A program made the translations under genes and the position numbers. A stretch of 64,000 bases of DNA, from contig NZ_JABVEB010000011.1 of assembly GCF_014323665.1 (NCBI RefSeq), positions 1 through 64,000 of the forward strand, read 5' to 3'. This document shows positions 15,737 to 24,560 of this stretch, in pieces. This DNA is from Actinomadura sp. HBU206391 (GTDB taxonomy: Bacteria > Actinomycetota > Actinomycetes > Streptosporangiales > Streptosporangiaceae). Position 1 is the stretch's first letter. Each line of letters begins with the position of its first letter. The notes below the pieces were generated by a model that ran no database searches, was not told the origin of the DNA, and worked only from the letters and a program-made list of their open reading frames with translations.

Positions 15737-17476
15737 CTATCTCGGCGCGTTGATCGAGACTTTGCGGCCCCAGTTCGAATAGTTCGTACGGAAGACCTGA
15801 ACGCGGGCCCGGCCGCCGAGGCGCGGGGTGACCGTCACCTGCAGACTGCGGGGCAGGAGGTCGGCGCCGACCCGCACCGTGAAGGCGACCCGGGCGCCCC
15901 CGGCCGACCCGGCGAACGGCGCGTACAGCCGGCCGACGGAGCCGTCGCGGACCAGGGTTGCCAGCGGCGCGGTGCCGGTGTACGACAGCCCCGACCGCTT
16001 GATCGCCCCGCTCGACCTGAGCAGCGCGAGGATGTTCTGCACGGACGCGCTCCAGCGGGCCTGAGCGGCCATGGAGGCGTACGCGTGGGTGGCATCGGAC
16101 CGGGCGGCGTGCCGTACAGCGGGCAGCGGATGCCAGCCGCGGAGGGCGACGTAGGCGGTGTCGCCGACCAGCACGGTGCGGACCCTGCGGGCGTGGGGAT
16201 CGCGCCGGACCGGTGACCAGACCGTCATGTCCGAGGCCGTGGGCCCGCCGGAGGTCAGCGACAGGGCCCCGAGGGCGGCGATGGCGTTGCCGCAGCAGGC
16301 GTCCCGGCGGTGGGCGAAGGAGGCCGCCCGCTTCTCCGCCGCCGCGTTGCCGATCGCGTCGGCCAGCGCGGCCGGAGTCTGGGGGAGCGGTGTGCCCTCC
16401 GGCGATGGCATGCCCGACGCGGCCGGCGCCCGTGACGGCACCGGGACACTGCTCCGCACCGGCGTCGCCCGGTCGTCGGAGCGCATGCGCAGGCCCACCA
16501 CGGAGGCGATGGCGACGATGAGCACGGCGGCCAGCGCGACCGCGCCGAGCACCGGCCAGCGCCGGCGCGTAGTGCGGGGACGCGCGGCCGAACCGCTGCT
16601 GCGGGCCGGCGGCGCCGGGTTGTACGGCGCCGCGGCGGCGTCGGCCGCCAGCTTGGACAGCCGGTCGCGGCCCTGGGCCTCCCAGGCCGGCCCGTACGCC
16701 GCGACGGCGGCCTCGTCCAGGGTGGTGAGCAGGTCGGCCGCCGACCTGGGACGGTCGCCGGGCGCCTTGGCCAGCCCGGCGGCCACCAGGCCGCGCAGGG
16801 GCTCGGGCAACGCCTGTACGGGCACCTGGTCGCCGCGGTGCGCCTTCGCCAGCGCCCCGAGGTTCTTCGTGGCGAAGGGCGGCAGGCCGGTGAGGCACTC
16901 GACGAACACGGCGGTCGCGGCATAGAGGTCGCCGGCCGCCCCGGGCGGTGCGCCGTCCCAGAGCTCGGGGGCGCGGTAGGCGGCCCCCCTGGCGTCGGAG
17001 CCGTCGCCCGCGGTGACGGCGACATCGGTGAGCTTGGCGGCCCCGGATCGGTCGATGAGGACGTTCGAGGGGCTGTAGGCGCCGTGTGCGATCCCCGCCT
17101 CGTGCAGCGCCGCGAGGGCCATCAGCGATCCGCCGAAGATCACCAGCGCGGCCAGCGGACCGGTCGGCCCCTGGGTGTCCAGCAGCCGGGCGAGGCTGAC
17201 CCCGTCGACCATCTCCATGATCACCGCGGCGCCCTGCGGGGACTCCACGTACTCATAGACCTGGACCAGTCCTGGGTCCTCCAGCCGCGAGAGCAGCCTG
17301 GCTTCGCTGCTGAAACCGCGCTGGAACCGCTCGTCCCGGCGCAGCCGTTCATCGAGGTACTTCACCGCCACGGGTGTCTGGGTGAGGTCGTCCACCGCCT
17401 GGACGACCCGGCCCGAGTGGCCGGCGCCCAGCTCCCGCACATGCGTGAAGCCCGGAACCGTCCAGTTCTCAGTCAC
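15737..17476 (-). CDS. Membrane-anchored serine/threonine pseudokinase
   Basis: A 579-residue protein. Residues 10 to about 270 show a Hanks-type kinase fold: glycine loop LGAGHSGRVV, ATP-binding Lys in VAVKYLDE and APE motif YRAPELW. The catalytic loop, HRDLKPxN in active kinases, reads HGAYSPSN, so both catalytic Asp and Lys are lost, and DFG reads DVA. One transmembrane helix (PVLGAVALAAVLIVAIASVVGL, about 305-328) leads to an extracellular domain ending NYSNWGRKVSINAPR, reminiscent of lipid-binding LppX/LprG-like proteins. GTG 17476 has GGAGGGG upstream. It probably acts as a sensor or scaffold rather than a phosphotransferase. It is divergent from hemL. Confidence 0.8.
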   Translation of the reverse strand: MTENWTVPGFTHVRELGAGHSGRVVQAVDDLTQTPVAVKYLDERLRRDERFQRGFSSEARLLSRLEDPGLVQVYEYVESPQGAAVIMEMVDGVSLARLLDTQGPTGPLAALVIFGGSLMALAALHEAGIAHGAYSPSNVLIDRSGAAKLTDVAVTAGDGSDARGAAYRAPELWDGAPPGAAGDLYAATAVFVECLTGLPPFATKNLGALAKAHRGDQVPVQALPEPLRGLVAAGLAKAPGDRPRSAADLLTTLDEAAVAAYGPAWEAQGRDRLSKLAADAAAAPYNPAPPARSSGSAARPRTTRRRWPVLGAVALAAVLIVAIASVVGLRMRSDDRATPVRSSVPVPSRAPAASGMPSPEGTPLPQTPAALADAIGNAAAEKRAASFAHRRDACCGNAIAALGALSLTSGGPTASDMTVWSPVRRDPHARRVRTVLVGDTAYVALRGWHPLPAVRHAARSDATHAYASMAAQARWSASVQNILALLRSSGAIKRSGLSYTGTAPLATLVRDGSVGRLYAPFAGSAGGARVAFTVRVGADLLPRSLQVTVTPRLGGRARVQVFRTNYSNWGRKVSINAPR

Positions 17477-17582
17477 GTTGTACCCCTCCGAGTCAATAGC
17501 CCCTTTGGTGGGATATCGGCTGGTGGACGGCGCGGTCAAGGGGCTTGACCGGATCGGAATCCAGGGCTGAGAGACTGGCGCC

Positions 17583-18872
17583 GTGACTTCGAGCAACCGA
17601 TCTCAGCAACTGTTCGAACGGGCCACCGCCGTCGTGCCCGGCGGCGTGAACTCGCCGGTGCGGGCCTTCCGTGCAGTGGGGGGCACGCCCCCCTTCATGG
17701 TGTCGGGGCACGGCCCCTATCTGACCGACGCCGACGGCAACGAATACGTCGATCTGATCTGCTCATGGGGGCCGATGATACTTGGTCACGCCCACCCCGC
17801 CGTCGTCTCGGCGGTACAGGGGGCGGCGGCGCGCGGCACGTCCTACGGCGCGCCCACACCGGGCGAGGTGGAACTCGCCGAGGAGATCGTCGCGCGGACC
17901 CCGGTGGACAAGGTCCGCCTGGTCAACTCGGGCACCGAGGCGACCATGTCGGCGATCCGGCTGGCCCGCGGATTCACCGGCCGGTCCAAGGTCGTGAAGT
18001 TCGCCGGGTGCTACCACGGCCATGTCGACTCGCTGCTGGCGGCCGCGGGAAGCGGCGTGGCGACGCTCGCGCTGCCCGACACGCCCGGAGTGACCGGGGC
18101 CACGACGGCCGACACGATCGTGCTGCCCTACAACAGCGTGACCGCCGTCGAGGCGGCGTTCGACGAGTTCGGGCACGAGATCGCCTGTGTCATCAGCGAG
18201 GCGTGCCCGGCGAACATGGGCGTTGTGCCACCTCTCGAGGACTTCAATGCGCTTCTGAAGTCGCTGTGCGAACGCCAGGGCGCACTGCTGATCATGGACG
18301 AGGTGCTCACGGGCTTCCGGGTGTCCGCCTCGGGCTGGTACGGCAGGGAGGGCGTCGCCGGTGATCTCATGACCTTCGGCAAGGTCATGGGCGGCGGGCT
18401 CCCCGCGGCGGCGTTCGGCGGCCGCGCCGACGTCATGGACCAACTCGCCCCCTCGGGCCCCGTCTACCAGGCGGGCACGCTGTCGGGGAACCCGCTCGCC
18501 ACCGCCGCGGGCCTCGCCACGCTCCGCAACGCCACCGACGAGGTCTACGCCAAGCTCGACCGGGCGGCCTCGCTCGTGGCCGCCTGGGCCACGGAGGCGC
18601 TGGCCGAGGAGGGCGTGCCGCACCGGCTGCAGACCGCGGGCAACCTGTTTTCGATCTTCTTCGGCGACGGTGAGGTGCGCGACTTCGAGGCGGCGCGCAA
18701 GCAGAGCACCGAGGCCTACGCCGCCTTCTTCCACGCCGCCCTCGCACGCGGGGTCTACCTGCCGCCGTCGTCGTTCGAGGCGTGGTTCCTGTCCGCTGCC
18801 CACGACGACGCCGCGCTGGACCGCATCGCCGAGGCACTCCCGCACGCCGCACGCGCCGCGGCCGCGGCATAG
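17583..18872 (+). CDS. hemL: Glutamate-1-semialdehyde 2,1-aminomutase
   Basis: A 429-residue PLP enzyme converting glutamate-1-semialdehyde to 5-aminolevulinate, the step after HemA. The PLP lysine is in [18 protein letters not shown] near residue 264. The substrate-gating N-terminus ([11 protein letters not shown]) and [15 protein letters not shown] phosphate-binding region are present. GTG 17583 starts 107 bases from the divergent pseudokinase gene. Unlike hemA, hemC and hemD, this gene is outside the rex operon, and no Rex-like site is visible before it. A strong hairpin at 18888-18927 follows the stop. Confidence 0.95.
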   Translation: MTSSNRSQQLFERATAVVPGGVNSPVRAFRAVGGTPPFMVSGHGPYLTDADGNEYVDLICSWGPMILGHAHPAVVSAVQGAAARGTSYGAPTPGEVELAEEIVARTPVDKVRLVNSGTEATMSAIRLARGFTGRSKVVKFAGCYHGHVDSLLAAAGSGVATLALPDTPGVTGATTADTIVLPYNSVTAVEAAFDEFGHEIACVISEACPANMGVVPPLEDFNALLKSLCERQGALLIMDEVLTGFRVSASGWYGREGVAGDLMTFGKVMGGGLPAAAFGGRADVMDQLAPSGPVYQAGTLSGNPLATAAGLATLRNATDEVYAKLDRAASLVAAWATEALAEEGVPHRLQTAGNLFSIFFGDGEVRDFEAARKQSTEAYAAFFHAALARGVYLPPSSFEAWFLSAAHDDAALDRIAEALPHAARAAAAA

Positions 18873-18882
18873 GGACGTTCCG

Positions 18883-19836
18883 TCAATGGTGTGTTCGGTG
18901 GCCCTCATCGGGGCCACCGAACACACCCGTGACGTTCGTGAGGCGCTCTCTCGCCGGCGTCGGCGGTCTTCTGGCGCGGAGGCCGCCCACCGCCACCCCG
19001 CCGAGGATGAGGACGGCCGCGAGCAGCCGCGGTGCGCTGAAGCGCTCGTCGAGCAGGAGCGCCGCGGAGGCGAGGCCGAACGGGGGTACGAGCAGCGAGT
19101 ACATGGCCACGACTCCGGCGTCGTAGCGCCGCATCAGCCGGCCCCACAGCCCGAAGCCGACCAGCGTGGACATGTAGGCGATGTAGGCCAGCGCGCCCAG
19201 GCCCATGAGAGAGAGCCCGCTGAGCGCCTCCAGACCCGCACGAGGCCCTTCGAACACCAGTGAGAGGGCCAGCAGCGGCAGCGGTGGCACGAGCGACATC
19301 CAGACCATGAAGGCGAACGCGTCGGGCTTCGGGTCGTGGGACTGGTTCATGCGTCGCATGCCGATGTTGGCGAGGCCCCACATCGCCGCGCCCGCGACGC
19401 ACAGCGCGAAGGCCGCCGGCGGGCTCGACTGCTCCAGGTCGGCGCCGATGAGAGCCACGCCACCGAAGGCGACGATCATGCCGGACGCCTGCATCGGGTG
19501 CAGTCGCTCACCGAGCAGTACCCCCGCGAACAGGACGGTGAACAGCGCCTGGGTCTGCAGCACCAGTGAGGACAGACCCGCCGGCATGCCGAGGTGCATG
19601 GCGACGAACAGCAGGCCGAACTGCCCGACCCCGAGCGGCAGGCCGATCAGCGCGAACCATCGCCATGGCAGGTCCGGACGGCGTACGACGAGCACGGCAG
19701 GGAAGGCGGCTGCCATAAACCGCAGCGCCGCGAAGAGCAGCGGCGGAAAACTGTCCAGGCCGACCTGGATCACGACGAAGTTGAAGCCCCAGACGGCAGC
19801 GATGAAGACGGCGAGCGAGATGTGGCGGGGGGTCAT
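18883..19836 (-). CDS. EamA/DMT family transporter
   Basis: A 317-residue drug/metabolite transporter with about ten hydrophobic helices in two EamA repeats, such as VFIAAVWGFNFVVIQVGL at the N-terminus and LLAAVLILGGVAVGGL at the end. It probably exports an amino acid or small metabolite. ATG 19836 starts at MTPRHISLAVF. The divergent LysR gene 74 bases away is its likely regulator. The last codons overlap a bidirectional hairpin shared with hemL. The substrate cannot be predicted from sequence. Confidence 0.88.
   Translation of the reverse strand: MTPRHISLAVFIAAVWGFNFVVIQVGLDSFPPLLFAALRFMAAAFPAVLVVRRPDLPWRWFALIGLPLGVGQFGLLFVAMHLGMPAGLSSLVLQTQALFTVLFAGVLLGERLHPMQASGMIVAFGGVALIGADLEQSSPPAAFALCVAGAAMWGLANIGMRRMNQSHDPKPDAFAFMVWMSLVPPLPLLALSLVFEGPRAGLEALSGLSLMGLGALAYIAYMSTLVGFGLWGRLMRRYDAGVVAMYSLLVPPFGLASAALLLDERFSAPRLLAAVLILGGVAVGGLRARRPPTPARERLTNVTGVFGGPDEGHRTHH
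18888..18927. terminator. Bidirectional terminator-type hairpin between hemL and the EamA gene
   Basis: GGTGTGTTCGGTGGCCC (18888-18904) pairs perfectly over 17 bases with GGGCCACCGAACACACC (18911-18927) around a six-base loop. It lies 15 bases after the hemL stop and inside the last codons of the convergent transporter gene, so it can serve both strands. There is no strong T tract. Confidence 0.75.
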
Positions 19837-19897
19837 GGGTGGATCATCACCGAGTTCCACACTTAAGAACAAGGTAGTATTTCTCCGGAGATGGGTT

Positions 19898-19903
19898 TAG
19901 TAT
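19898..19903 (+). promoter_or_regulatory. -10 hexamer TAGTAT, predicted leaderless start of the LysR gene
   Basis: TAGTAT ends exactly six bases before the ATG at 19910, with no Shine-Dalgarno sequence between. Transcription would begin at or next to the start codon. The same arrangement is seen before menG, rarD, msrA and the GNAT gene. Confidence 0.5.
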
Positions 19904-19909
19904 CGCTTC

Positions 19910-20833
19910 ATGCTGGACTTGGATCGGCTCCGTGCCCTCCACGCGATCGCCTCTCACGGCTCGGTCAGCGCCGCCGCCGACGTACTGCACGTCACCACCT
20001 CGGCCGTCTCGCAGCAGGTCGCCAAGCTGGAACGGGAGACCGGCCAGAAGCTGCTCGAACGCAACGGCCGAGGGGTACGGCTGACCGACGCCGCCGAACT
20101 GCTCGTGGGGCACGCCGACCGCATCCTGTCCCTCGTGGAGGTCGCGCAGGCCGACCTCGAGGCGCACCGCGGCGCCGTCGTGGGCGAACTGGCCCTCGGC
20201 GCCTTCCCCACCTCCGCACGCGGGCTCGTGCCACCGGCGATCATCCGGCTCCGGTCAGAGCACCCCCAGCTGCGGGTGCTGCTGCAGGAGTACGACCCGC
20301 TGGAAAGCGTCGCCATGGTCACCCGCGGCGACCTGGATCTCGCGGTCGTACAGGACTGGAGCAACCAGCCGCTCGTCATCCCCGAGGGGCTCCGCAAGGG
20401 CGCGATCTGCGACGACATCGCCGATGTGGCACTGCCCGCCGACCACCCGCTGGCCGACCGGGAGTCGATCGAGCTGAAAGAGCTCGCCGGCGACCCGTGG
20501 ATCAGTTCCACGGCCGGGACGGTCTGCTCGGGCTGGCTGACCCACACGCTCCGGGCCATCGACAGCGAGCCGCGCATCGAGCACATGGCCTACGAGTACG
20601 CCACCCAGCTCGCGCTCGTCGGAGCCGGGCTGGGCGCCTCGATGCTGCCCCGGATGGGCCGCTGCGACGTACCTCCCGGCGTACGGGTGCTGTCCCTGCG
20701 GCCCCTGCTCACCCGCCGCGTCTACGCGATCTGGCGCGAGGAGGCGGCCCGCCGCCCCGGCATCCGCGCCGTCATCGACGCCCTGCGCGCCGTGGCCCCG
20801 CCCCCGCCCCCGGAGCTCACCGCCGAGGACTGA
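19910..20833 (+). CDS. LysR family transcriptional regulator
   Basis: A 307-residue LysR regulator. The N-terminal winged HTH spans about residues 2-60 (LDRLRALHAIASHGSVSAAADVLHVTTSAVSQQVAKLE). The remainder is a periplasmic-binding-protein-like effector domain (GELALGAFPTSARGLVP and onwards). It probably controls the divergent EamA exporter in response to the exported compound, a frequent arrangement. The mRNA is predicted to be leaderless. Confidence 0.92.
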   Translation: MLDLDRLRALHAIASHGSVSAAADVLHVTTSAVSQQVAKLERETGQKLLERNGRGVRLTDAAELLVGHADRILSLVEVAQADLEAHRGAVVGELALGAFPTSARGLVPPAIIRLRSEHPQLRVLLQEYDPLESVAMVTRGDLDLAVVQDWSNQPLVIPEGLRKGAICDDIADVALPADHPLADRESIELKELAGDPWISSTAGTVCSGWLTHTLRAIDSEPRIEHMAYEYATQLALVGAGLGASMLPRMGRCDVPPGVRVLSLRPLLTRRVYAIWREEAARRPGIRAVIDALRAVAPPPPPELTAED

Positions 20834-20889
20834 GGCCCGGCGCCATGCGGGGCCCGCGGGTCAGCGGCCGTGCCGGGCGAGGGCGCGGG

Positions 20890-20895
20890 TAGTCT
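20890..20895 (+). promoter_or_regulatory. Candidate -10 hexamer TAGTCT before the histidine phosphatase gene
   Basis: TAGTCT is nine bases before ATG 20905 and no Shine-Dalgarno sequence is present, so the transcript would be leaderless or have a leader of about three bases. Confidence 0.35.
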
Positions 20896-20904
20896 TGTCG
20901 CGCC

Positions 20905-21543
20905 ATGAGTGAGAAGACCATCGTCCACCTGCTGCGTCACGGTGAGGTGCACAATCCCGAGGGCGTCCTCTACGGGCGGTTGCCCGGCTACCACCTCAGC
21001 GAGGACGGCGTGCTCATGGCGAAGGCCGCCGCCAAGTGGTTCGCCGGGCGCGACGTGGCGGCGCTGTTCTCCTCACCGATGGAGCGGGCCCGCGAGACCA
21101 GCGAGCCGCTCGCCGAGACCTTCGGCTTGCGGGTGACCACCGACGATCGGCTGATCGAGGCGGCCAACCGCTTCGAGGGCATGACCTTCGGGGTCGGTGA
21201 CGGATCTCTGCGCCGTCCGGCCAACTGGCCGTCCCTGTACAACCCCTTCCGCCCCTCGTGGGGGGAACCGTACGACGAGATCGCCTCGCGCATGCTCGAG
21301 GCCGCCGCCGACGCGCGGGACGCGGCGCCGGGTCGCGAGGCCATCTGCGTGAGCCACCAGTTGCCGATCTGGATCGCCCGGCGCCGGGCCGAGCGGCGAA
21401 AGCTGTGGCACCACCCGACCCGGCGGCAGTGCCAGCTGGCCAGCGTCACGAGCTTCGTGTACGAGGGCGGCCGCCTCGTGTCGGTCTCGTACGCGGAACC
21501 GGCCGCCGCGCTGATTCGTCGACCCAGTGTGCCGGGTGCCTGA
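20905..21543 (+). CDS. Histidine phosphatase family protein
   Basis: A 212-residue member of the phosphoglycerate-mutase-like superfamily. The phosphohistidine motif LLRHGEV is at residues 9-15. Supporting residues are in SSPMERARETSEPLAE and the second His in ICVSHQLP near residue 150. It is more like the cofactor-independent phosphatases than true phosphoglycerate mutase. The physiological substrate is unknown. It is the first gene before the cytochrome c maturation genes and has the same orientation, as in Streptomyces, so it may be cotranscribed with them. Confidence 0.88.
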   Translation: MSEKTIVHLLRHGEVHNPEGVLYGRLPGYHLSEDGVLMAKAAAKWFAGRDVAALFSSPMERARETSEPLAETFGLRVTTDDRLIEAANRFEGMTFGVGDGSLRRPANWPSLYNPFRPSWGEPYDEIASRMLEAAADARDAAPGREAICVSHQLPIWIARRRAERRKLWHHPTRRQCQLASVTSFVYEGGRLVSVSYAEPAAALIRRPSVPGA

Positions 21544-21594
21544 CAGGGCCTGCACAATAGAGCCGAAGTACTACGTCTCGTAGTGGAGAGTGCG

Positions 21595-22179
21595 TTGGAC
21601 GCCCGACCCCTGCCCACCCATGCCCTGGCCGGCATCCTCGCGGCCGTCGCGCTGCTCTCGGGCTGCACCGCCACCCAGGCGTCCGGGCCGGCCGGCAGCG
21701 ACTCCCGCTACGTGGCCGGTAACGGTGACTCGCAGGTGATCAAGCCCGCCGCCCGCAAGGCGGGGCCACGGGCCGAGGGCGCCACGCTCGACGACAAGCC
21801 GTTCAAGCTCGCCGACCTCGAGGGCAAGGTCGTCGTGATCAACTTCTGGGCCTCCTGGTGCGCGCCCTGCCGGGCCGAGGCGCCCGCGCTCGAGAAGGTC
21901 TACACCGACAACAAGGCCCGCGGCGTCGAGTTCGTCGGCGTCGACATCAAGGACGGCAAGACGCCGGCCAAGGCGTTCATCCGGAGCTTCAAGGTCGGCT
22001 ATCCGAGCGTCTTCGATCCGGACGGCCGGTTCACGCTGGCCTTCCGCGACATCCCGCCCAACGCCGTGCCGAGCACGCTGGTGCTCGACCGCCGAGGCCG
22101 GGTGGCCGTGCGGATCGTGGGCTCCACGACCTACTCCAAGCTGACCCCCCTGGTGACCCAGGTCGCCGCGGAGAAGTAG
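21595..22179 (+). CDS. resA: TlpA/ResA-like thiol-disulfide lipoprotein
   Basis: A 194-residue extracytoplasmic thioredoxin-fold reductase that keeps apocytochrome c cysteines reduced for haem attachment. The signal peptide ends in the lipobox LLSGC. The redox motif is WCAPC in VVINFWASWCAPCRAE, and the cis-Pro loop is NAVPSTLVLD. TTG 21595 is preferred because GGAGAG lies four bases upstream. GTG 21583 in the same frame lacks a ribosome-binding site. CcdA, encoded next, would pass electrons to it across the membrane. Confidence 0.88.
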   Translation: MDARPLPTHALAGILAAVALLSGCTATQASGPAGSDSRYVAGNGDSQVIKPAARKAGPRAEGATLDDKPFKLADLEGKVVVINFWASWCAPCRAEAPALEKVYTDNKARGVEFVGVDIKDGKTPAKAFIRSFKVGYPSVFDPDGRFTLAFRDIPPNAVPSTLVLDRRGRVAVRIVGSTTYSKLTPLVTQVAAEK

Positions 22180-22183
22180 TGCC

Positions 22184-22243
22184 GATGCGAGGGAAGCCAC
22201 CGCCTCCAGGGCGCCCCGAGCCGCCGAGCGGAGCGAGGCCATG
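22184..22243 (+). repeat. Partial copy D of the dispersed repeat, carrying the ccdA start
   Basis: Only the 3' half of the element remains: a degenerate right arm (GAGGGAAGCCACCGCC), TCCAG in place of the TCAAA bulge, GGCGCCCC, and the tail GAGCCGCCGAGCGGAGCGAG. The tail ends in GCCATG, which is the ccdA start. The left stem arms are absent. Confidence 0.65.
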
Positions 22244-22993
22244 AGCGCGGCCATGGGGGTCGCGGACACCGTCACCAGCGGATCGCTGCTGGTGGCGCTG
22301 CCGGTCGCCGTGCTCGCCGGGCTCGTGTCGTTCGTCTCCCCCTGCGTGCTCCCGCTGGTGCCGGGCTATCTCTCGTACGTCACCGGCATGTCCGGCGCCG
22401 ACCTGGCCCGGCAGCGGCGCGGCCGCCTGCTCGCCGGTTCGGTGCTGTTCATCGCCGGCTTCACGGTGGTCTTCGTGAGCGCGGGGCTGGCCTTCGGCGG
22501 TCTGGGCCGCTGGCTGCTGGCGTACGCCGACCCGATCACCCGGGTGCTCGGCGTGATCACCATCCTGTTCGGGCTGGCGTTCATGGGCTTCGTCCCCGGG
22601 CTCCAGCGGACGTTCAAGTCGAGCCGGCTGCCCACTGCGGGCCTGGTCGGGGCGCCACTGCTCGGAGTGCTGTTCGGCCTCGGCTGGACGCCCTGCATCG
22701 GGCCGACGCTGGCCGCGGTGCAGTCACTGGCGTTCACCGAGGCGAGTGCCGGGCGCGGCGCGGTGCTGTCACTGGCCTATTCGCTCGGGCTCGGGCTGCC
22801 GTTCGTCGCCACGGCAGTGGCCTATCGCAGGGCGCTCGGCGCCTTCGGCGTGATCAAGCGGAACTACCAGGTCGTCATGCGCGTGGGCGGTGGGATGCTC
22901 GTCGCGATCGGCCTGCTCCTGGTCACCGGTCTGTGGGGCGAGGTGATGATCTCGCTCAAGGGCTGGATCGGCGGATTCGAGACGGTGATCTGA
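22241..22993 (+). CDS. ccdA: Cytochrome c biogenesis protein CcdA
   Basis: A 250-residue DsbD-family membrane protein with about six hydrophobic helices. The two transport cysteines are in VSFVSPCVLPLVPGYLSY and GLGWTPCIGPTLAAV. It moves reducing equivalents from cytoplasmic thioredoxin to the outside thiol reductase encoded upstream. ATG 22241 is the end of repeat copy D, which therefore also provides the GGAGCGAGG ribosome-binding sequence. The stop overlaps the resB start. Confidence 0.93.
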   Translation: MSAAMGVADTVTSGSLLVALPVAVLAGLVSFVSPCVLPLVPGYLSYVTGMSGADLARQRRGRLLAGSVLFIAGFTVVFVSAGLAFGGLGRWLLAYADPITRVLGVITILFGLAFMGFVPGLQRTFKSSRLPTAGLVGAPLLGVLFGLGWTPCIGPTLAAVQSLAFTEASAGRGAVLSLAYSLGLGLPFVATAVAYRRALGAFGVIKRNYQVVMRVGGGMLVAIGLLLVTGLWGEVMISLKGWIGGFETVI

Positions 22994-24555
22994 TGGGATT
23001 CCTCGGCTGGCTGCGCTGGGGCTGGCGCCAGCTCACGTCCATGCGCACCGCGCTCATCCTGCTGTTCCTGATCGCGGTGGCGGCCGTCCCGGGTTCGGTG
23101 CTGCCGCAGCGCGGCGTGCATCCCGAGAACGTCGCCCTGTACTTCCAGGACCACAAGACCCTCGCGCCCTGGCTCGACCGGTTCTCGATGTTCGACGTCT
23201 TCGCCGCGCCGTGGTTCGCCGCGATCTACATCCTGCTCTTCGTCTCGCTCTCCGGGTGCGTGATCCCGCGGCTGTGGAGGCACTACCGGGCCATGCGGGC
23301 CCGGCCGCCGAAGGCGCCGCGCAATCTCGCCCGGCTGCCGCAGTCGGCGACGTACGAGACCGACGCCGCCCCGGCCGAGGTCCTCGACCAGGCCCGCGAA
23401 CTGCTGCGCGCGCGCCGGTTCCGGGTCGACTCCGGTGACGGGTCGGTCGCGGCCGAGAAGGGCTTTCTCGGTGAGACCGGCAACCTGATCTTCCACCTGG
23501 CCCTGCTCGTCCTGCTGTTCGCGATCGGGATGGGCTCGGCCTTCGGCTACCGCGGCAACGTCCTGCTCACCGAGGGCACCGGCTTCTCCAACACGCTCAC
23601 AAGCTACGACGCGTTCAAGCCGGGCAGCCGGTTCAGCCCCTCGCGGCTCGCGCCGTTCTCCATGTCGCTGGACGACTTCCAGGCCAGCTACGTCGCCCAG
23701 GGCTCCCAGCGCGGCCAGGCCGTCGAGTTCCTCGGCAAGGTGCGCTACAAGGCCACCCCATCGTCGCCGGAGCGGCCCTACGACCTGCGGGTCAACCACC
23801 CGCTCGACGTCGGCGGCGCCAAGATCTACCTGCTGGGCCACGGTTATTCGCCGACGTTCACGGTGCGGGACGGCAAGGGCCAGATCGCCTTCGAGGGAGC
23901 GGTGCCGTTCCTGGCGATGGAGCAGCGGACGCTCACGTCCGAGGGCGTCATCAAGGTGCCCGACGCGCGGCCCGCGCAGCTCGGCTTCATCGGGGTCTTC
24001 TGGCCGACGGCGGTGGCCGACGCGCAGGGCAAGGCGGTGTCGGCCTTCCCTGGCGCGGCCAACCCGATGGTCGCGCTCCAGGCCTTCGCCGGAGACCTCG
24101 GCCTCGACTCAGGCACGCCGCAGTCGGTCTACAAGCTCGAAGGCATCCCCGACCGGCTCAAGCCGGTCAAGACGGCGGTGAAGCCGCTCAGGGTCGGAGA
24201 GACGCTGACCCTGCCGGACGGCGCCGGCGCGGTGACCTTCACCGGCTACAAGGAATGGATCAGCCTCGCCATCAACGACGACCCGGGGCGGCTGCCCGCG
24301 CTCGGCGCGGCCGCGATCGCGATCCTCGGTATCGCCACCTCCTTCCTGGTCCGGCGCCGCAGGGTATGGGTCCGTGCGCGCACCGCGGACGGTGGGCATA
24401 CGGTGGTCGAGGTCGGTGGCCTGACACTCGGGAACCCGACGGCCGAGTTCGAGGAGATCGTCGAGCGGCTCCGTGAGGACGAGGCCGCCCGGTCACGATC
24501 CTCGGGCGGGGAGGCCGTCCCCGCAGGCACGGCCCCAGACAAGACAGAGGAGTGA
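22993..24555 (+). CDS. resB: Cytochrome c biogenesis protein ResB
   Basis: A 520-residue ResB (Ccs1) protein, one of the two haem-handling and ligation subunits of System II. N-terminal helices include SMRTALILLFLIAVAAVPGSVLPQRG, followed by AAIYILLFVSLSGCVIP. A large extracytoplasmic domain spans about residues 215-430, and the last helix is ALGAAAIAILGIATSFLV. The hydrophilic C-terminal tail is acidic. ATG 22993 overlaps the ccdA stop, and the frame open upstream of it is ccdA coding sequence in another phase. With CcsB it attaches haem to CXXCH motifs. Confidence 0.93.
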   Translation: MGFLGWLRWGWRQLTSMRTALILLFLIAVAAVPGSVLPQRGVHPENVALYFQDHKTLAPWLDRFSMFDVFAAPWFAAIYILLFVSLSGCVIPRLWRHYRAMRARPPKAPRNLARLPQSATYETDAAPAEVLDQARELLRARRFRVDSGDGSVAAEKGFLGETGNLIFHLALLVLLFAIGMGSAFGYRGNVLLTEGTGFSNTLTSYDAFKPGSRFSPSRLAPFSMSLDDFQASYVAQGSQRGQAVEFLGKVRYKATPSSPERPYDLRVNHPLDVGGAKIYLLGHGYSPTFTVRDGKGQIAFEGAVPFLAMEQRTLTSEGVIKVPDARPAQLGFIGVFWPTAVADAQGKAVSAFPGAANPMVALQAFAGDLGLDSGTPQSVYKLEGIPDRLKPVKTAVKPLRVGETLTLPDGAGAVTFTGYKEWISLAINDDPGRLPALGAAAIAILGIATSFLVRRRRVWVRARTADGGHTVVEVGGLTLGNPTAEFEEIVERLREDEAARSRSSGGEAVPAGTAPDKTEE

Positions 24556-24560
24556 CGAGC

